Below are positions 34,876 to 43,728 of a DNA stretch of 47,287 nucleotides, one piece after another; the stretch's first letter is position 1, and every line of letters starts with the position of its first letter. The notes below the pieces were generated by a model. It saw nothing but the letters and a program-made list of their open reading frames with translations. It had not been told where the DNA came from and searched no databases. Origin of the DNA: Parabacteroides sp. (GTDB lineage Bacteria > Bacteroidota > Bacteroidia > Bacteroidales > Tannerellaceae). The DNA lies in the NCBI GenBank assembly GCA_017481945.1, contig JAFUOJ010000034.1:1-47287 (forward strand), in the 5' to 3' direction. Both the position numbers and the translations under genes were made by a program.

Positions 34876-37800
34876 ATTTTTTCTCCTCTGCTTTCTGCTT
34901 CTTCTCTTTGAAGTAAGTCTCTATCGATTCAAATATTACATAAAGTCCCGGGATTAAGAATATCCCTACAAAAGTTCCTATCAACATTCCACCTGCAGCC
35001 GCCGTTCCAATAGAACGATTCCCTAAAGCACCAGCTCCACTTGCTATAGCCAATGGTATCAAACCACTGATGAAAGCAAAAGAGGTCATTAAAATCGGAC
35101 GTAAACGACTAACCGCTCCTTGAATGGCAGCACCCATAATACTAACTCCTTCCTTGCGACATTGATTTGCAACCTCTATAATCAAAATAGCATTCTTCCC
35201 TAATAGACCAATCAACATAACAAGAGCAACCTGTGCATAAATGTTATTCTCTAATCCTGCTAAATACAGGACAAAGAAAGAGCCAAACACACCTGCTGGT
35301 AGAGAAAGAATAACAGGAAGAGGTAAATATAAACTCTCATATTGAGCCGCCAACAAGAGATAAACAAAAACCAAGCAGATCGCAAATATAACTAAAGACT
35401 GTCCACCCGATTCTTTTTCTTCACGAGCTACACCAGACCATTCTATATCATATCCACGAGGTAAAACCTCTTCTGCTATTTCTTCTACAGCCATCAAAGC
35501 CTCTCCGGAACTAATACCCGGAGCTGGTTCGCCTGTAATCATAGCTGAAGTGAAAAGATTATAGCGAGTAATCTGACTCGGTCCATAAACACGCTCCATC
35601 GTCATAAAATTGGAATAGGGAACCATATTACCCTCCTTATTCTTCGCGTAAAAGCCAAATAAATCTTCAGGATTCATACGATACTCAGGAGCAGCTTGCA
35701 ACATAACTTTATACATTTGTCCAAAACGTACAAAATTAGAAGAATAAAAGCTTCCCACATAAGATTGCAGAGTTTCCATTGACTCATTCACATCAATCCC
35801 CAACTTAGCGGCCTTCGCTAAATCTACCCGTAATAAGTATTGAGGAAAATTCGGATTAAACCCTGATGTAACTCCAACCAAACGAGGATCTGCATTTAGT
35901 TTTGTTACAAAAGTTTTCGCTACCTCATCCAACTCAGCAAAAGTACCAGCTGTTTTATCTTGTAAACGTAATTCAAAACCACTGGCGTTACCAAATCCAG
36001 GTACAGTAGGTGGCAAAAAGAATTGAATATCCGCATCTTTAATATGGGCAACACGCTCTGCATAGACACGAGTTAATTCTTCCGCCGTCATTTTGCGTTC
36101 ATTCCAGGGTTTTAAATTAATCATACCCATACCAAAACTTGCACCTTCTGTCTCCGTCATCAAACTATAACCTGCTAAAGTTGAAATAGTCTCCACTTCA
36201 TCCAAAGGTAATAATGCAGCTTGCACTTTGTTCAATACAGCTTCAGAACGCTCCAGCGTAGCTCCAGGAGGAGCATCTACATTTACATAAATCATGCCTT
36301 GGTCTTCATTAGGAATAAAGCCGGAAGGCAAAAAGAAAGTCATACCCCAAGTCAACAAGCAGAAGAGAATTAATGTCGCATAAGTAAAAAAACGCCGACC
36401 TAAATAGGTACGCAAATTTATTCGGTAACGACGTTCCAAATAATCATAACGGCTATTAAAACCATCAAAGAATCGGGTTAACCAATTCTTCTTTTCCTTT
36501 TTATGATGCGATATAGGTTTCAACATTTTTGCACAAAGTGCAGGAGATAATGTCAATGCGTTTACCCCTGAAATAACAATGGCAACAGCTAATGTCAAAG
36601 AAAACTGACGATAGAAAATACCAACAGTACCCGACATAAATCCTACCGGAACAAACACAGCTGACATTACCAACGTAATTGCTATAATAGCTCCTCCTAT
36701 CTCACGAATAGCAGCTTCTGTCGCCTTTGCTGGAGGCAACTTCTCATTATGCATTTTTACATGCACAGCCTCTACAACTACAATTGCATTATCCACCACA
36801 ATACCGATAGCTAATACCAATGCAAATAGAGTCAACATATTAATAGAGAAGCCCAATAACTGCATGAAAAAGAAAGTTCCTACAAGAGATACCGGTACAG
36901 CTATTGCAGGTATTAAAGTCGAACGAAAATCTTGCAAGAATAAATAAACGACAATAAACACCAATAAAAAAGCTTCCAATAATGTACGAAGCACTACAGA
37001 AATCGAAGCGTCCAAGAAACGAGAAACGTCATAGGAAATATTATAATCCATTCCCGGGGCAAAACTTGTCTCTTTGATTTCCTCCATTTTAGCTTTAATA
37101 TTCTGAATAACTTCACGAGCATTTGATCCCGGACGTTGTTTAATCATAATAGAAGCAGACGGTTTCCCATCCGTCATTGAAATCATATTATAATCTTCCG
37201 AGTCAAATTCAATAGTAGCAACATCTTTCAACCGAAGAACAGAACCATCCGGTAATGCTTTCAAGACAATCTCTCCATATTCTTCAGGAGTACTAAATTT
37301 TCCACTGTATTGTAATACATATTGTAATTGCTGCGGAATTTTATCGGAACTAATACCTGTTTTTCCAGGAGCAGCCTCTATATTTTGTGAACGAATAGCA
37401 GCTGTAACCTCTTGGGGAGACATATTATAAGCAGCCAAACGATTGGGATTTAACCAAACACGCATAGCGTAATCACGACTTCCCATGATCTCCACAAAAC
37501 CGACACCATCAATACGCTTCAATTCACGCAAAATATTAATATCCGCAAAATTGTATACGAATTGTTCAGTATGCGAAGTATCTGTACTCATAATATTCAG
37601 ATACATCAACATACTATTTACCTCTTTCTCGGTAATTACTCCTGCCCGAATAACCTCTTCAGGTAATTCATCCAATACAGTAGTTACACGGTTCTGAACA
37701 TTCACAGAAGCGACATCCGGATCCGTACCTACTTTAAAATAAATAGTAGTCAATGACATACCATCATTTGTACAGACAGTTGTCATATAAGTCATTCCCG

Positions 37801-38017
37801 GAACACCGTTGATAGCACGTTCCAAAGGAGTTGCCACTGTCTTCGCCATCACGTCTGCATTTGCACCTGTATAACGAGCTGTTACAGTAACAGAAGGAGG
37901 TACAATATCAGGAAACTGGGTGATAGGCAAAGAGGTTATTGCCAATAATCCTAAAAATACGATTACAACAGATATTACCCCTGATAAAATAGGTCGTCTA
38001 ATAAATACTTCAAACAT
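34859..38017 (-). CDS. RND multidrug efflux pump, HAE1 family (AcrB-like)
   Basis: The protein is about 1052 residues from the ATG at 38015-38017 (MFEVFIRRPILSGVISVVI); a GTG two codons earlier is also in frame. It has the twelve-helix, two-large-loop layout of AcrB: DIVPPSVTVTARYTGANADVM early in loop 1, the helix-4 motif AIGIVVDNAIVVVEAVHV, and the helix-10 lysine in LIGLLGKNAILIIEVA. In E. coli AcrB helix 4 has two adjacent Asp for proton relay; here the second is Asn. The pump exports toxic compounds or bile components across both membranes. It lies between the adaptor and outer-membrane factor genes. Confidence 0.95.
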   Translation of the reverse strand: MFEVFIRRPILSGVISVVIVFLGLLAITSLPITQFPDIVPPSVTVTARYTGANADVMAKTVATPLERAINGVPGMTYMTTVCTNDGMSLTTIYFKVGTDPDVASVNVQNRVTTVLDELPEEVIRAGVITEKEVNSMLMYLNIMSTDTSHTEQFVYNFADINILRELKRIDGVGFVEIMGSRDYAMRVWLNPNRLAAYNMSPQEVTAAIRSQNIEAAPGKTGISSDKIPQQLQYVLQYSGKFSTPEEYGEIVLKALPDGSVLRLKDVATIEFDSEDYNMISMTDGKPSASIMIKQRPGSNAREVIQNIKAKMEEIKETSFAPGMDYNISYDVSRFLDASISVVLRTLLEAFLLVFIVVYLFLQDFRSTLIPAIAVPVSLVGTFFFMQLLGFSINMLTLFALVLAIGIVVDNAIVVVEAVHVKMHNEKLPPAKATEAAIREIGGAIIAITLVMSAVFVPVGFMSGTVGIFYRQFSLTLAVAIVISGVNALTLSPALCAKMLKPISHHKKEKKNWLTRFFDGFNSRYDYLERRYRINLRTYLGRRFFTYATLILFCLLTWGMTFFLPSGFIPNEDQGMIYVNVDAPPGATLERSEAVLNKVQAALLPLDEVETISTLAGYSLMTETEGASFGMGMINLKPWNERKMTAEELTRVYAERVAHIKDADIQFFLPPTVPGFGNASGFELRLQDKTAGTFAELDEVAKTFVTKLNADPRLVGVTSGFNPNFPQYLLRVDLAKAAKLGIDVNESMETLQSYVGSFYSSNFVRFGQMYKVMLQAAPEYRMNPEDLFGFYAKNKEGNMVPYSNFMTMERVYGPSQITRYNLFTSAMITGEPAPGISSGEALMAVEEIAEEVLPRGYDIEWSGVAREEKESGGQSLVIFAICLVFVYLLLAAQYESLYLPLPVILSLPAGVFGSFFVLYLAGLENNIYAQVALVMLIGLLGKNAILIIEVANQCRKEGVSIMGAAIQGAVSRLRPILMTSFAFISGLIPLAIASGAGALGNRSIGTAAAGGMLIGTFVGIFLIPGLYVIFESIETYFKEKKQKAEEKKYEYEY

Positions 38018-38027
38018 AATCACTCAC

Positions 38028-39188
38028 TTAATTACTTTCAACTTTTCCTGACAATTCCAATTGGTTCTTTATAACCTCCGAATCAACCGTCTCTGGAGTA
38101 ATAATCATTCCATCACTTACCTGCTGAACTCCTTCATAAACAATAACTGTATTATCCGGTAAATCTTTCGTCACGTAATAAGCCCCATGACGAGACAGAG
38201 GTTCAAAACTACGCACACTCACCTTCCCCTCTTCATTAACCGTATATACATAAGTAAAATCCTGAATCTCAAAAGTTGAACGTTGAGGAACCAATATTAC
38301 ACTATCCATCTGAGTCAACATTCGAATTTTACCAGATACCCCATGACGCAATAAACGATCAGGATTAGAGAAACGAGCACGAAAAGCAATTGATCCCGTA
38401 CCACGTTCAAAATCCCCTTCCACCGTTTCGACCGTACCTTTATATGGATAAGTAGTTTGATCTGACAATATCAGTTCCAAATTATTATACTCAGGTTGTT
38501 CCACTCCACTCAATTGTGTTCGCTTATACTCCAAATATTCCTTTTCATTAATTTTGAAATAGGCAAACATCTCTGACACATCTGTCAAAGATGTCAATAA
38601 ACTTGTCGGAGTCACCAAACTACCCACCTTAAAAGGAATGCGGTCTACATATCCTTCAAAAGGAGATGTAATAGTCGTGTATGAATAATTAGTCTCCGCA
38701 CGAAGTAAACGAGACTTTGCTTGTTGAACACGCAAACGAGCAACATCAGCTTCAGCCATAGCCTGTTCCAAACGAATACTTGATACAATATCTTTTTCAA
38801 CTAAACGTTTCACACGATCCACTTCTACTTCAGCCATTTTTAACTCAGCCTGAACCTGTTTGTAATTTGCTTGAGCCTCTTTTACCTCTTCATATAATTC
38901 TGCAGAAGATAACTTAAATAATACTTGCCCTTTTTGAACATGTTCTCCTTCATCAACTAAGACATCCTCCACAAAACCTTCTACTTTAGGTTTTATTTCA
39001 ACAAACTGAACAGCCTGTACATCCGCCACATAAGATTGAGCCATTTCAATACTCGTACTTGTCAGTTTCATTACCAATGTACTATTCTCATCCCCAGACT
39101 TACTCTCTTGATTTTGATTACAGGAAATAAAAATACAAGTGGTCAATAGTAAAAAACACAAATAACTAAAAGATAATCTCTTTATCAT
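38028..39188 (-). CDS. RND efflux periplasmic adaptor (membrane fusion lipoprotein)
   Basis: About 386 residues from ATG 39186-39188, which gives a proper lipoprotein signal (MIKRLSFSYLCFLLLTTCIF..., lipobox FISC); an earlier GTG at 39233 would add a non-signal tail. Domains follow the AcrA order: barrel-sandwich half (VEFVEIKPKVEGFVEDVLVDEGEHVQKGQVLF), coiled-coil hairpin (ANYKQVQAELKMAEVEVDRVKRLVEKD... then ARLRVQQAKSRLLRAETNYS), second sandwich half (TTITSPFEGYVDRIPFKVGSLV), and beta-barrel and membrane-proximal domains. It couples the pump to the outer-membrane duct. It is 10 bases before the pump gene. Confidence 0.94.
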   Translation of the reverse strand: MIKRLSFSYLCFLLLTTCIFISCNQNQESKSGDENSTLVMKLTSTSIEMAQSYVADVQAVQFVEIKPKVEGFVEDVLVDEGEHVQKGQVLFKLSSAELYEEVKEAQANYKQVQAELKMAEVEVDRVKRLVEKDIVSSIRLEQAMAEADVARLRVQQAKSRLLRAETNYSYTTITSPFEGYVDRIPFKVGSLVTPTSLLTSLTDVSEMFAYFKINEKEYLEYKRTQLSGVEQPEYNNLELILSDQTTYPYKGTVETVEGDFERGTGSIAFRARFSNPDRLLRHGVSGKIRMLTQMDSVILVPQRSTFEIQDFTYVYTVNEEGKVSVRSFEPLSRHGAYYVTKDLPDNTVIVYEGVQQVSDGMIITPETVDSEVIKNQLELSGKVESN

Positions 39189-39313
39189 TTTCAACTTATT
39201 ATTTAGGTTAATTATATACAAGATTAAATACACTATACCTAAAAAGATACAATGTAAACAATTACGTATAAGGATATTCCCTACACGTTATCAACTAAAA
39301 AAACAGATAGTTA

Positions 39314-39691
39314 TTAAATTAGATAGCTACAGAACCATACAAATCCTTGGTTCTTCCGAAGCTGATAAAAATTAGGAAGAAAGGCACATTGTTGCAATTC
39401 AAGCGAATGGATCAACTCATGTACACTCTTTATTATAGGCCAATCATTAATAATGTCAACAATGAACTGCTGTATTTTTATTTGCTCCTGTCTTACAGTA
39501 CGCAAAGAAGCATTTTCATCAAAATCAAGAACTTCCGGAGCCTCATTTTCTACAGCGACTATCGGAGTACCCGGAAAACTTTCTAAAAACAAATCACTAC
39601 CTACACAATACAAAGGCATAAGTATCAACATGAGCATTAAAATTACACGTTGATAAAACTTTACTTTATTATTTGCTGTAGTGATTAACAT
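39314..39691 (-). CDS. Small exported or membrane-anchored protein of unknown function
   Basis: The 125-residue product has an N-terminal hydrophobic stretch (VILMLMLILMPLYCVGS, about 16-32) that could be a signal peptide or anchor. A mature part follows with PEVLDFDENASLRTVRQEQIKIQQFIVDIINDWP and HELIHSLELQQCAFLPNFY. I do not recognise the family. A near-perfect Bacteroidetes promoter stands just upstream, which supports a real gene. It precedes the efflux adaptor by about 125 bases in the same direction, where other systems often have a regulator, so a link to the pump is possible. Confidence 0.6.
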   Translation of the reverse strand: MLITTANNKVKFYQRVILMLMLILMPLYCVGSDLFLESFPGTPIVAVENEAPEVLDFDENASLRTVRQEQIKIQQFIVDIINDWPIIKSVHELIHSLELQQCAFLPNFYQLRKNQGFVWFCSYLI

Positions 39692-39711
39692 TTACCCATC
39701 TAAAATTTTCG

Positions 39712-39742
39712 CAAAGATAACGAAAGCTCACCGCATTTCAAA
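39712..39742 (-). promoter_or_regulatory. Promoter of the small exported protein and perhaps the efflux operon
   Basis: TATCTTTG (39712-39719) and TTTG (39739-39742), both on the minus strand, are separated by exactly 19 bases, a full consensus match. Confidence 0.75.
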
Positions 39743-39772
39743 CAAAACGACTAAAACGATGATAAATAAAGG

Positions 39773-40771
39773 CTATCGTACTTTTTTACGATCAAAGTAT
39801 ACAAACAGACCTGCAATGATAGTTCCCGAAATTGAATGATATGCACAAGATAATGCACAAGGTATCACACTCAAAACAGCAAGTGGATTTGCAGCAATAG
39901 CCGCTGGAGTAGCAAAGAAATTATTGGCTAAAACTGTTGCCATACCCGCATTCTGCATACCTACCTCTATACTCAAAGTTCTTTTCTTTGCCGTATTAAA
40001 TTTGAATAGCTTTCCCACCCAATAGCCCAAAAGGTAACCTAAACTATTATGGCAAAAGACAACAGCCAAAGTCAATCCTATTAATTCTATCCCATTACTC
40101 ACCAATTGCGGATGAACCTGATAAATAACTCCACCTACAATCAACGCCAAACAGATCACACTAATACCCGGCATTACCCCTTGTACCTCTTTAAAATGCG
40201 AACTGCCACCTAAGAAATAATTAAACAAGCACCCCACAGTAACAGGGATCAATGTCACTATCAATATATTCTGAAACATACCTAAAGTATCCACCTCTAT
40301 ACTGGTCCCAGCAAGCCAATAGACCATAAGAGGAGTTACAACAGGAGCTAACAAGGTTGAAGTCGTTGTCATCCCTACTGAATAGGCGACATCTCCTTTA
40401 CAAAGAAAACTCATAATATTACTGGATACCCCACCGGGACAACACCCCACTAAAATAATTCCTGCAGAAAGAAAAGGATCCAATTGAAATAAATAAGTAA
40501 GCAACCAAGCCACAAAAGGCATAATCGTATACTGTGCTATCGCCCCTATAAAAATATCAAACGGTCTCTTTAATAATATTTTGAAATCTTGCGTACTCAA
40601 TGTACACCCCATCGTCAACATAATAACCCCTAAAATAATGCTGGAACGATTTTCTTGTTGTACCCACCCAAATAAATCCGGTGAAAGGAAAGCAATGACC
40701 GCAATTGCAATAATAAAATAAGAGGTATAAGTAGACAACCAACGACTGGCAGACTGTAACAAACGAATCAT
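39773..40771 (-). CDS. Bile acid:sodium symporter (BASS/SBF) family transporter
   Basis: The 332-residue membrane protein has about nine to ten hydrophobic segments and the family motifs: GVIMLTMGCTLSTQDFK, the GIILVGCCPGGVSSNIMSFL crossover with its PGG, and the second half LSIEVGMQNAGMATVLA. This is a sodium-coupled symporter fold; bacterial members move bile acids, pantothenate, pyruvate or other organic anions, and the substrate cannot be told here. It is a single gene. Position beside an RND pump fits a gut lifestyle, but no functional link is shown. Confidence 0.92.
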   Translation of the reverse strand: MIRLLQSASRWLSTYTSYFIIAIAVIAFLSPDLFGWVQQENRSSIILGVIMLTMGCTLSTQDFKILLKRPFDIFIGAIAQYTIMPFVAWLLTYLFQLDPFLSAGIILVGCCPGGVSSNIMSFLCKGDVAYSVGMTTTSTLLAPVVTPLMVYWLAGTSIEVDTLGMFQNILIVTLIPVTVGCLFNYFLGGSSHFKEVQGVMPGISVICLALIVGGVIYQVHPQLVSNGIELIGLTLAVVFCHNSLGYLLGYWVGKLFKFNTAKKRTLSIEVGMQNAGMATVLANNFFATPAAIAANPLAVLSVIPCALSCAYHSISGTIIAGLFVYFDRKKVR

Positions 40772-40822
40772 AAATATTTATTCTTTCTTAATAGACTTTT
40801 CTTTCCAAACTTTTTAGTACAT

Positions 40823-40862
40823 AAAAAAAGGCGTAAATCTTTAAAATCTGATTTACACCTTA
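40823..40862 (-). terminator. Terminator of tRNA-Ser copy 1
   Basis: GGTGTAAATC and GATTTACGCC pair (one G-U) around a loop, followed on the minus strand by seven T (40823-40829). Confidence 0.8.
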
Positions 40863-40869
40863 AATCTTG

Positions 40870-40954
40870 CGGAGAGACAGGGATTCGAACCCCGGGAACC
40901 TCTCAGTTCAACGGTTTTCAAGACCGCCGCAATCGACCACTCTGCCACCTCTCC
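40870..40954 (-). tRNA. tRNA-Ser(TGA), copy 1
   Basis: The minus strand gives a class II tRNA of 85 bases with acceptor GGAGAGG/TCTCTCC, a long variable arm (GAACTGAGAGGTTC), T arm GGGTTCGAATCCC, and the anticodon loop CTTGAAA, hence anticodon TGA (Ser). The CCA end is not encoded. The identical gene is repeated at 41500-41584. Confidence 0.96.
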
Positions 40955-40991
40955 AATATGTCTGCACTCATTTTTATTTCTGATTGCGGTG

Positions 40992-41022
40992 CAAAGGTAG
41001 TAATTATTTTATATATACCAAA
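40992..41022 (-). promoter_or_regulatory. Promoter of tRNA-Ser copy 1
   Basis: TACCTTTG (40992-40999) and TTTG (41019-41022) on the minus strand lie 19 bases apart. The 18 bases 40982-40999 equal those at the tRNA-Asp promoter. Confidence 0.8.
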
Positions 41023-41304
41023 CATATCGCAAAATATTTTTTATTATTATCTTTTACAGTTCCTATATTTTTTCGTTCATTATCTATATTCTTCATTTAA
41101 AATCAAAGTAACTGTGTCAAAAAATCCGTTCAAAACATGTTTTACAGCAGAATAGATAAAATATACTGAGAAAAATTTGTATGATATAAAAATAAAAGAG
41201 ATATTCGCAATGTGAAACCTTAATTATGAAAAAGAACTTGACTATTAAAATTTACGTAAAGATTTTACAAACCAAAGTCTTTTGACTATGATTAGTGAGA
41301 TCTT
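41023..41304. other. AT-rich gap between the two tRNA-Ser genes, possible small transcript
   Basis: No gene of normal size is present. An 18-codon frame (ATG at 41226, MKKNLTIKIYVKILQTKVF) ends shortly before a strong plus-strand terminator at 41305. This could be the end of a small RNA or leader-peptide unit. I see no consensus promoter for it, so this stays weak. Confidence 0.2.
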
Positions 41305-41345
41305 TAAGAGGTCTCTTAAAATAAGAGGCCTCTTCTTTTTTATAG
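41305..41345 (+). terminator. Strong orphan terminator between the tRNA-Ser copies
   Basis: AAGAGGTCTCTT and AAGAGGCCTCTT (each nearly or fully self-complementary) form a 12-base stem with a 5-base loop, followed by a T-rich run. No plus-strand gene of normal size lies upstream. Confidence 0.65.
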
Positions 41346-41453
41346 TTCTTTCGTTTTTGTCTGAATTTATATCTAACAGCTTCCATAAAAAATAATTCAA
41401 ACTTTATTTTCTTCTGTACTTTTGAAGTCTTGGAAACTGGATTTTCAGGTAAT

Positions 41454-41492
41454 AAAAAAGGCGTAAATCTTTAAAATCTGATTTACACCTTA
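41454..41492 (-). terminator. Terminator of tRNA-Ser copy 2
   Basis: Same hairpin as at 40823-40862, with six rather than seven T. Confidence 0.8.
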
Positions 41493-41499
41493 AATCTTG

Positions 41500-41584
41500 C
41501 GGAGAGACAGGGATTCGAACCCCGGGAACCTCTCAGTTCAACGGTTTTCAAGACCGCCGCAATCGACCACTCTGCCACCTCTCC
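41500..41584 (-). tRNA. tRNA-Ser(TGA), copy 2
   Basis: Base for base the same as 40870-40954: class II tRNA, anticodon TGA, no encoded CCA. It has its own upstream promoter that differs from that of copy 1. Confidence 0.96.
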
Positions 41585-41602
41585 GGTTCCTTAATACGGC
41601 TG

Positions 41603-41633
41603 CAAATGTAGACTGTTTATTTGAATCCTGCAA
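41603..41633 (-). promoter_or_regulatory. Promoter of tRNA-Ser copy 2
   Basis: TACATTTG (41603-41610) and TTG (41631-41633) on the minus strand are 20 bases apart. Confidence 0.7.
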
Positions 41634-41750
41634 GCTTTTCAAGCATTTTTATTAATACTTTTTTTCACAGGATTTCCTTTTAAACTGATTCTCAAGTCCC
41701 TAAAGGAATCATTTTTTCTCATTCTTTTTTGAAATAAAGGCCTCAATCAA

Positions 41751-41780
41751 TTGTAGCCACTCTTTATTTCCCTACCTTTG
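41751..41780 (+). promoter_or_regulatory. Promoter of the GNAT gene at 41811
   Basis: TTG (41751-41753) and TACCTTTG (41773-41780) are 19 bases apart. The TTG inside the second box is in frame with the gene but cannot be its start. Confidence 0.75.
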
Positions 41781-41810
41781 GGGTCTACAATTCAGAAATT
41801 GACAGAAGAC

Positions 41811-42323
41811 ATGGCATCTTATACATTTAGGAAAGCAGAAGAAACAGATATCAAACGTATTTGGGAAATTATCCAACAAGCGAAAGCACAAATGAAGAGG
41901 TTAGGCAGTAATCAGTGGAACGAAAGCTACCCAGCAATAGAAAATATCCAGCAAGACATCACTGCGGGAAACGGTTACGTCCTGTGTCAAGACAATCAGG
42001 TGATCGTTTATGGAGTTATCTCCTTCGATGGAGAGCCTGTCTATGAGCAAATCAAGGAAAAATGGTCCAATAGCCTCCCCTACGTTATCGTCCATCGCCT
42101 TGCAGTGGCCGACGAAGCCAAACATCAAGGCATGGCTAAGAAATTCATGTTGCAAGCCGAAGCCATCAGCCGAGAAAAAGGAGTTCACTTCTTCCGAATC
42201 GACACTAAATATGATAATAAATACATGCTCCAATTAATTTCTTCAATGGGATTCCGTTTTTGCGGCAATGTCTACTATCGAAACAACACTGAGGAGCGTA
42301 TGGCATTCGAAAAACAGATTTAA
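41811..42323 (+). CDS. GNAT family N-acetyltransferase
   Basis: The 170-residue product (ATG at 41811, MASYTFRKAEETDIKRIWEII) is a single GNAT domain. Motif A is IVHRLAVADEAKHQGMAKKFM with the Q-G-M-A pyrophosphate loop, followed by GVHFFRIDTKYDNKYMLQLISSMGFRFCG. N-terminal residues (QAKAQMKRLGSNQWNESYP) are like those of small GNAT enzymes common in Firmicutes and Bacteroidetes. Substrate unknown. The gene has its own consensus promoter with a 30-base leader. Confidence 0.9.
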   Translation: MASYTFRKAEETDIKRIWEIIQQAKAQMKRLGSNQWNESYPAIENIQQDITAGNGYVLCQDNQVIVYGVISFDGEPVYEQIKEKWSNSLPYVIVHRLAVADEAKHQGMAKKFMLQAEAISREKGVHFFRIDTKYDNKYMLQLISSMGFRFCGNVYYRNNTEERMAFEKQI

Positions 42324-42377
42324 AACTCCCCTAAGAATAACCGAGGTAACTAAAATAACCCTATTTAAGCATAAGAA

Positions 42378-43373
42378 CTATTCCGGAAAACTTCCCGAAT
42401 ATGTCTTATGATAACGTTTTGTAATATAAGACAATTCGGCCTTGGTATAGTGAAATGGAGTTGTCGGTAATATAGTACACCCACTACTTTGCAAACATTT
42501 TTCAGCTTCTTCAATTGACCACCCCTTTTTATCCCTATATTCATCCACCACTTTAGCTATCGAATCTCTTCCATAAATACGATATTTACGCATAGCACTC
42601 ACCTTCTCTGCCATCGGATCATAAGGGAAAAGATTTGTTCCACCATTAAATAAATTAAAACACTTCATTGAAACCCCAGCATTCTGCCAAAAAAAGAATC
42701 GACAAGGACAAATCGTATTAAAATCTGAACCCTCCTTAAGATAGGCACCATACCCTCTTTGTTCGCCCGGCCTCGAAAGAGCCTCCATACCAATCGGTAA
42801 TACCGGAGTATTCCGATAAAATTCGGAGGCAAACATACCCATAGACAGAAAATAAATAACCCCCTTCTTTACACATTCCATCACTGGATAATAACGATCA
42901 GACAAAGCATTATAATAAGAAGTCGCAAAAAAAGCTGCTACACCAAAACTATTAGTCAAATCAATAATATTCGTTTCAATACCATAGTGCTGTGCTAACC
43001 CTATATAATTAACCGTAAGACCACACTTTATCTGATCTTGTATTTCAGGATTTGAGCTTAAAATATGTTTAAACTCTTCCAACTGCACCTTCCTCTCCAA
43101 CTCTTCAAGCACTGTCCATTCTTTTCTATATAAAGAAGGTAAACAAGGTTCAAAATAGGAGTTTTGTCCTCTAAATAAAGGAGAAAAAGGAACAGGAGCT
43201 GCAACCAGTCGATTTTCATCTAATTCCATTATTTCAAAATTTGGAGCTGCATACCAGTCTATATTCCACCCCTTATATCTCAAAAATTTAAAAACCTCAA
43301 AAACATCCTTAAAAACAAAAATACCGGAATTAATATCTGCATCCTTCAAAGTAGAAAAATAAGAATTATCCAT
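42378..43373 (-). CDS. FRG-domain protein
   Basis: The 331-residue protein carries an FRG domain: SPLFRGQNSYFEPCLPSLYR, which includes the namesake Phe-Arg-Gly (about residues 67-69), and IGLAQHYGIETNIIDLTNSFGVAAFFAT, the second conserved block. FRG domains occur alone or fused in many bacterial accessory proteins; their activity is not established, and some members lie in phage-defence loci. There is no signal peptide. It is a lone gene at the edge of the accessory region, converging on the GNAT gene. Confidence 0.85.
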   Translation of the reverse strand: MDNSYFSTLKDADINSGIFVFKDVFEVFKFLRYKGWNIDWYAAPNFEIMELDENRLVAAPVPFSPLFRGQNSYFEPCLPSLYRKEWTVLEELERKVQLEEFKHILSSNPEIQDQIKCGLTVNYIGLAQHYGIETNIIDLTNSFGVAAFFATSYYNALSDRYYPVMECVKKGVIYFLSMGMFASEFYRNTPVLPIGMEALSRPGEQRGYGAYLKEGSDFNTICPCRFFFWQNAGVSMKCFNLFNGGTNLFPYDPMAEKVSAMRKYRIYGRDSIAKVVDEYRDKKGWSIEEAEKCLQSSGCTILPTTPFHYTKAELSYITKRYHKTYSGSFPE

Positions 43374-43588
43374 AAGTGGCTAGTTTATAAAATCAAAGTT
43401 CTACCAAATTAAAAAGAGTAACTAACTTATTTTTAATACGATTTTTCCTATCCTCAATATTAAAACAATTTTTTATTAACAAGGAATAAGCCAAGCACAA
43501 GTCAACACTATCAGAAAATATCATAAGGTTTTATAGTATCAAACATGATTAAGGGACCAATATATAATGACTTCTTCTAAAACAGTTT

Positions 43589-43702
43589 CTACTTTTTCCC
43601 TTCACCAATCCTTTCAGGCAAAGGCTTTCTATCTCTCTCTGAAAGACTTTTCCGCCCTAATCTCTCACTTTTTCGTTTGATTTGATTCATATTTTCAGCC
43701 AT
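43589..43702 (-). CDS. Small basic protein of 37 residues, unknown
   Basis: An ATG at 43700-43702 opens a 37-codon frame to TAG 43589-43591. The peptide is strongly basic and polar (IKRKSERLGRKSLSERDRK, then PLPERIGEGKK). A full consensus promoter ends 26 bases before the ATG, the main reason to call it. I recognise no family; a small nucleic-acid-binding protein would fit the charge. Bases 43374-43588 downstream show nothing else. Confidence 0.4.
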   Translation of the reverse strand: MAENMNQIKRKSERLGRKSLSERDRKPLPERIGEGKK

Positions 43703-43728
43703 ACCTATCCAATAGTTTATTCCATCAA

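Larger units (their letters stand above)
41453..41584. repeat. Direct repeat of tRNA-Ser plus terminator (copy 2 of 40822-40954)
   Basis: The 132 bases equal 40822-40954 apart from one A in the terminator A run. Identity stops at the 5' end of the tRNA and at the end of the T tract, so the copied unit is the tRNA and its terminator without the promoter. Confidence 0.9.
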
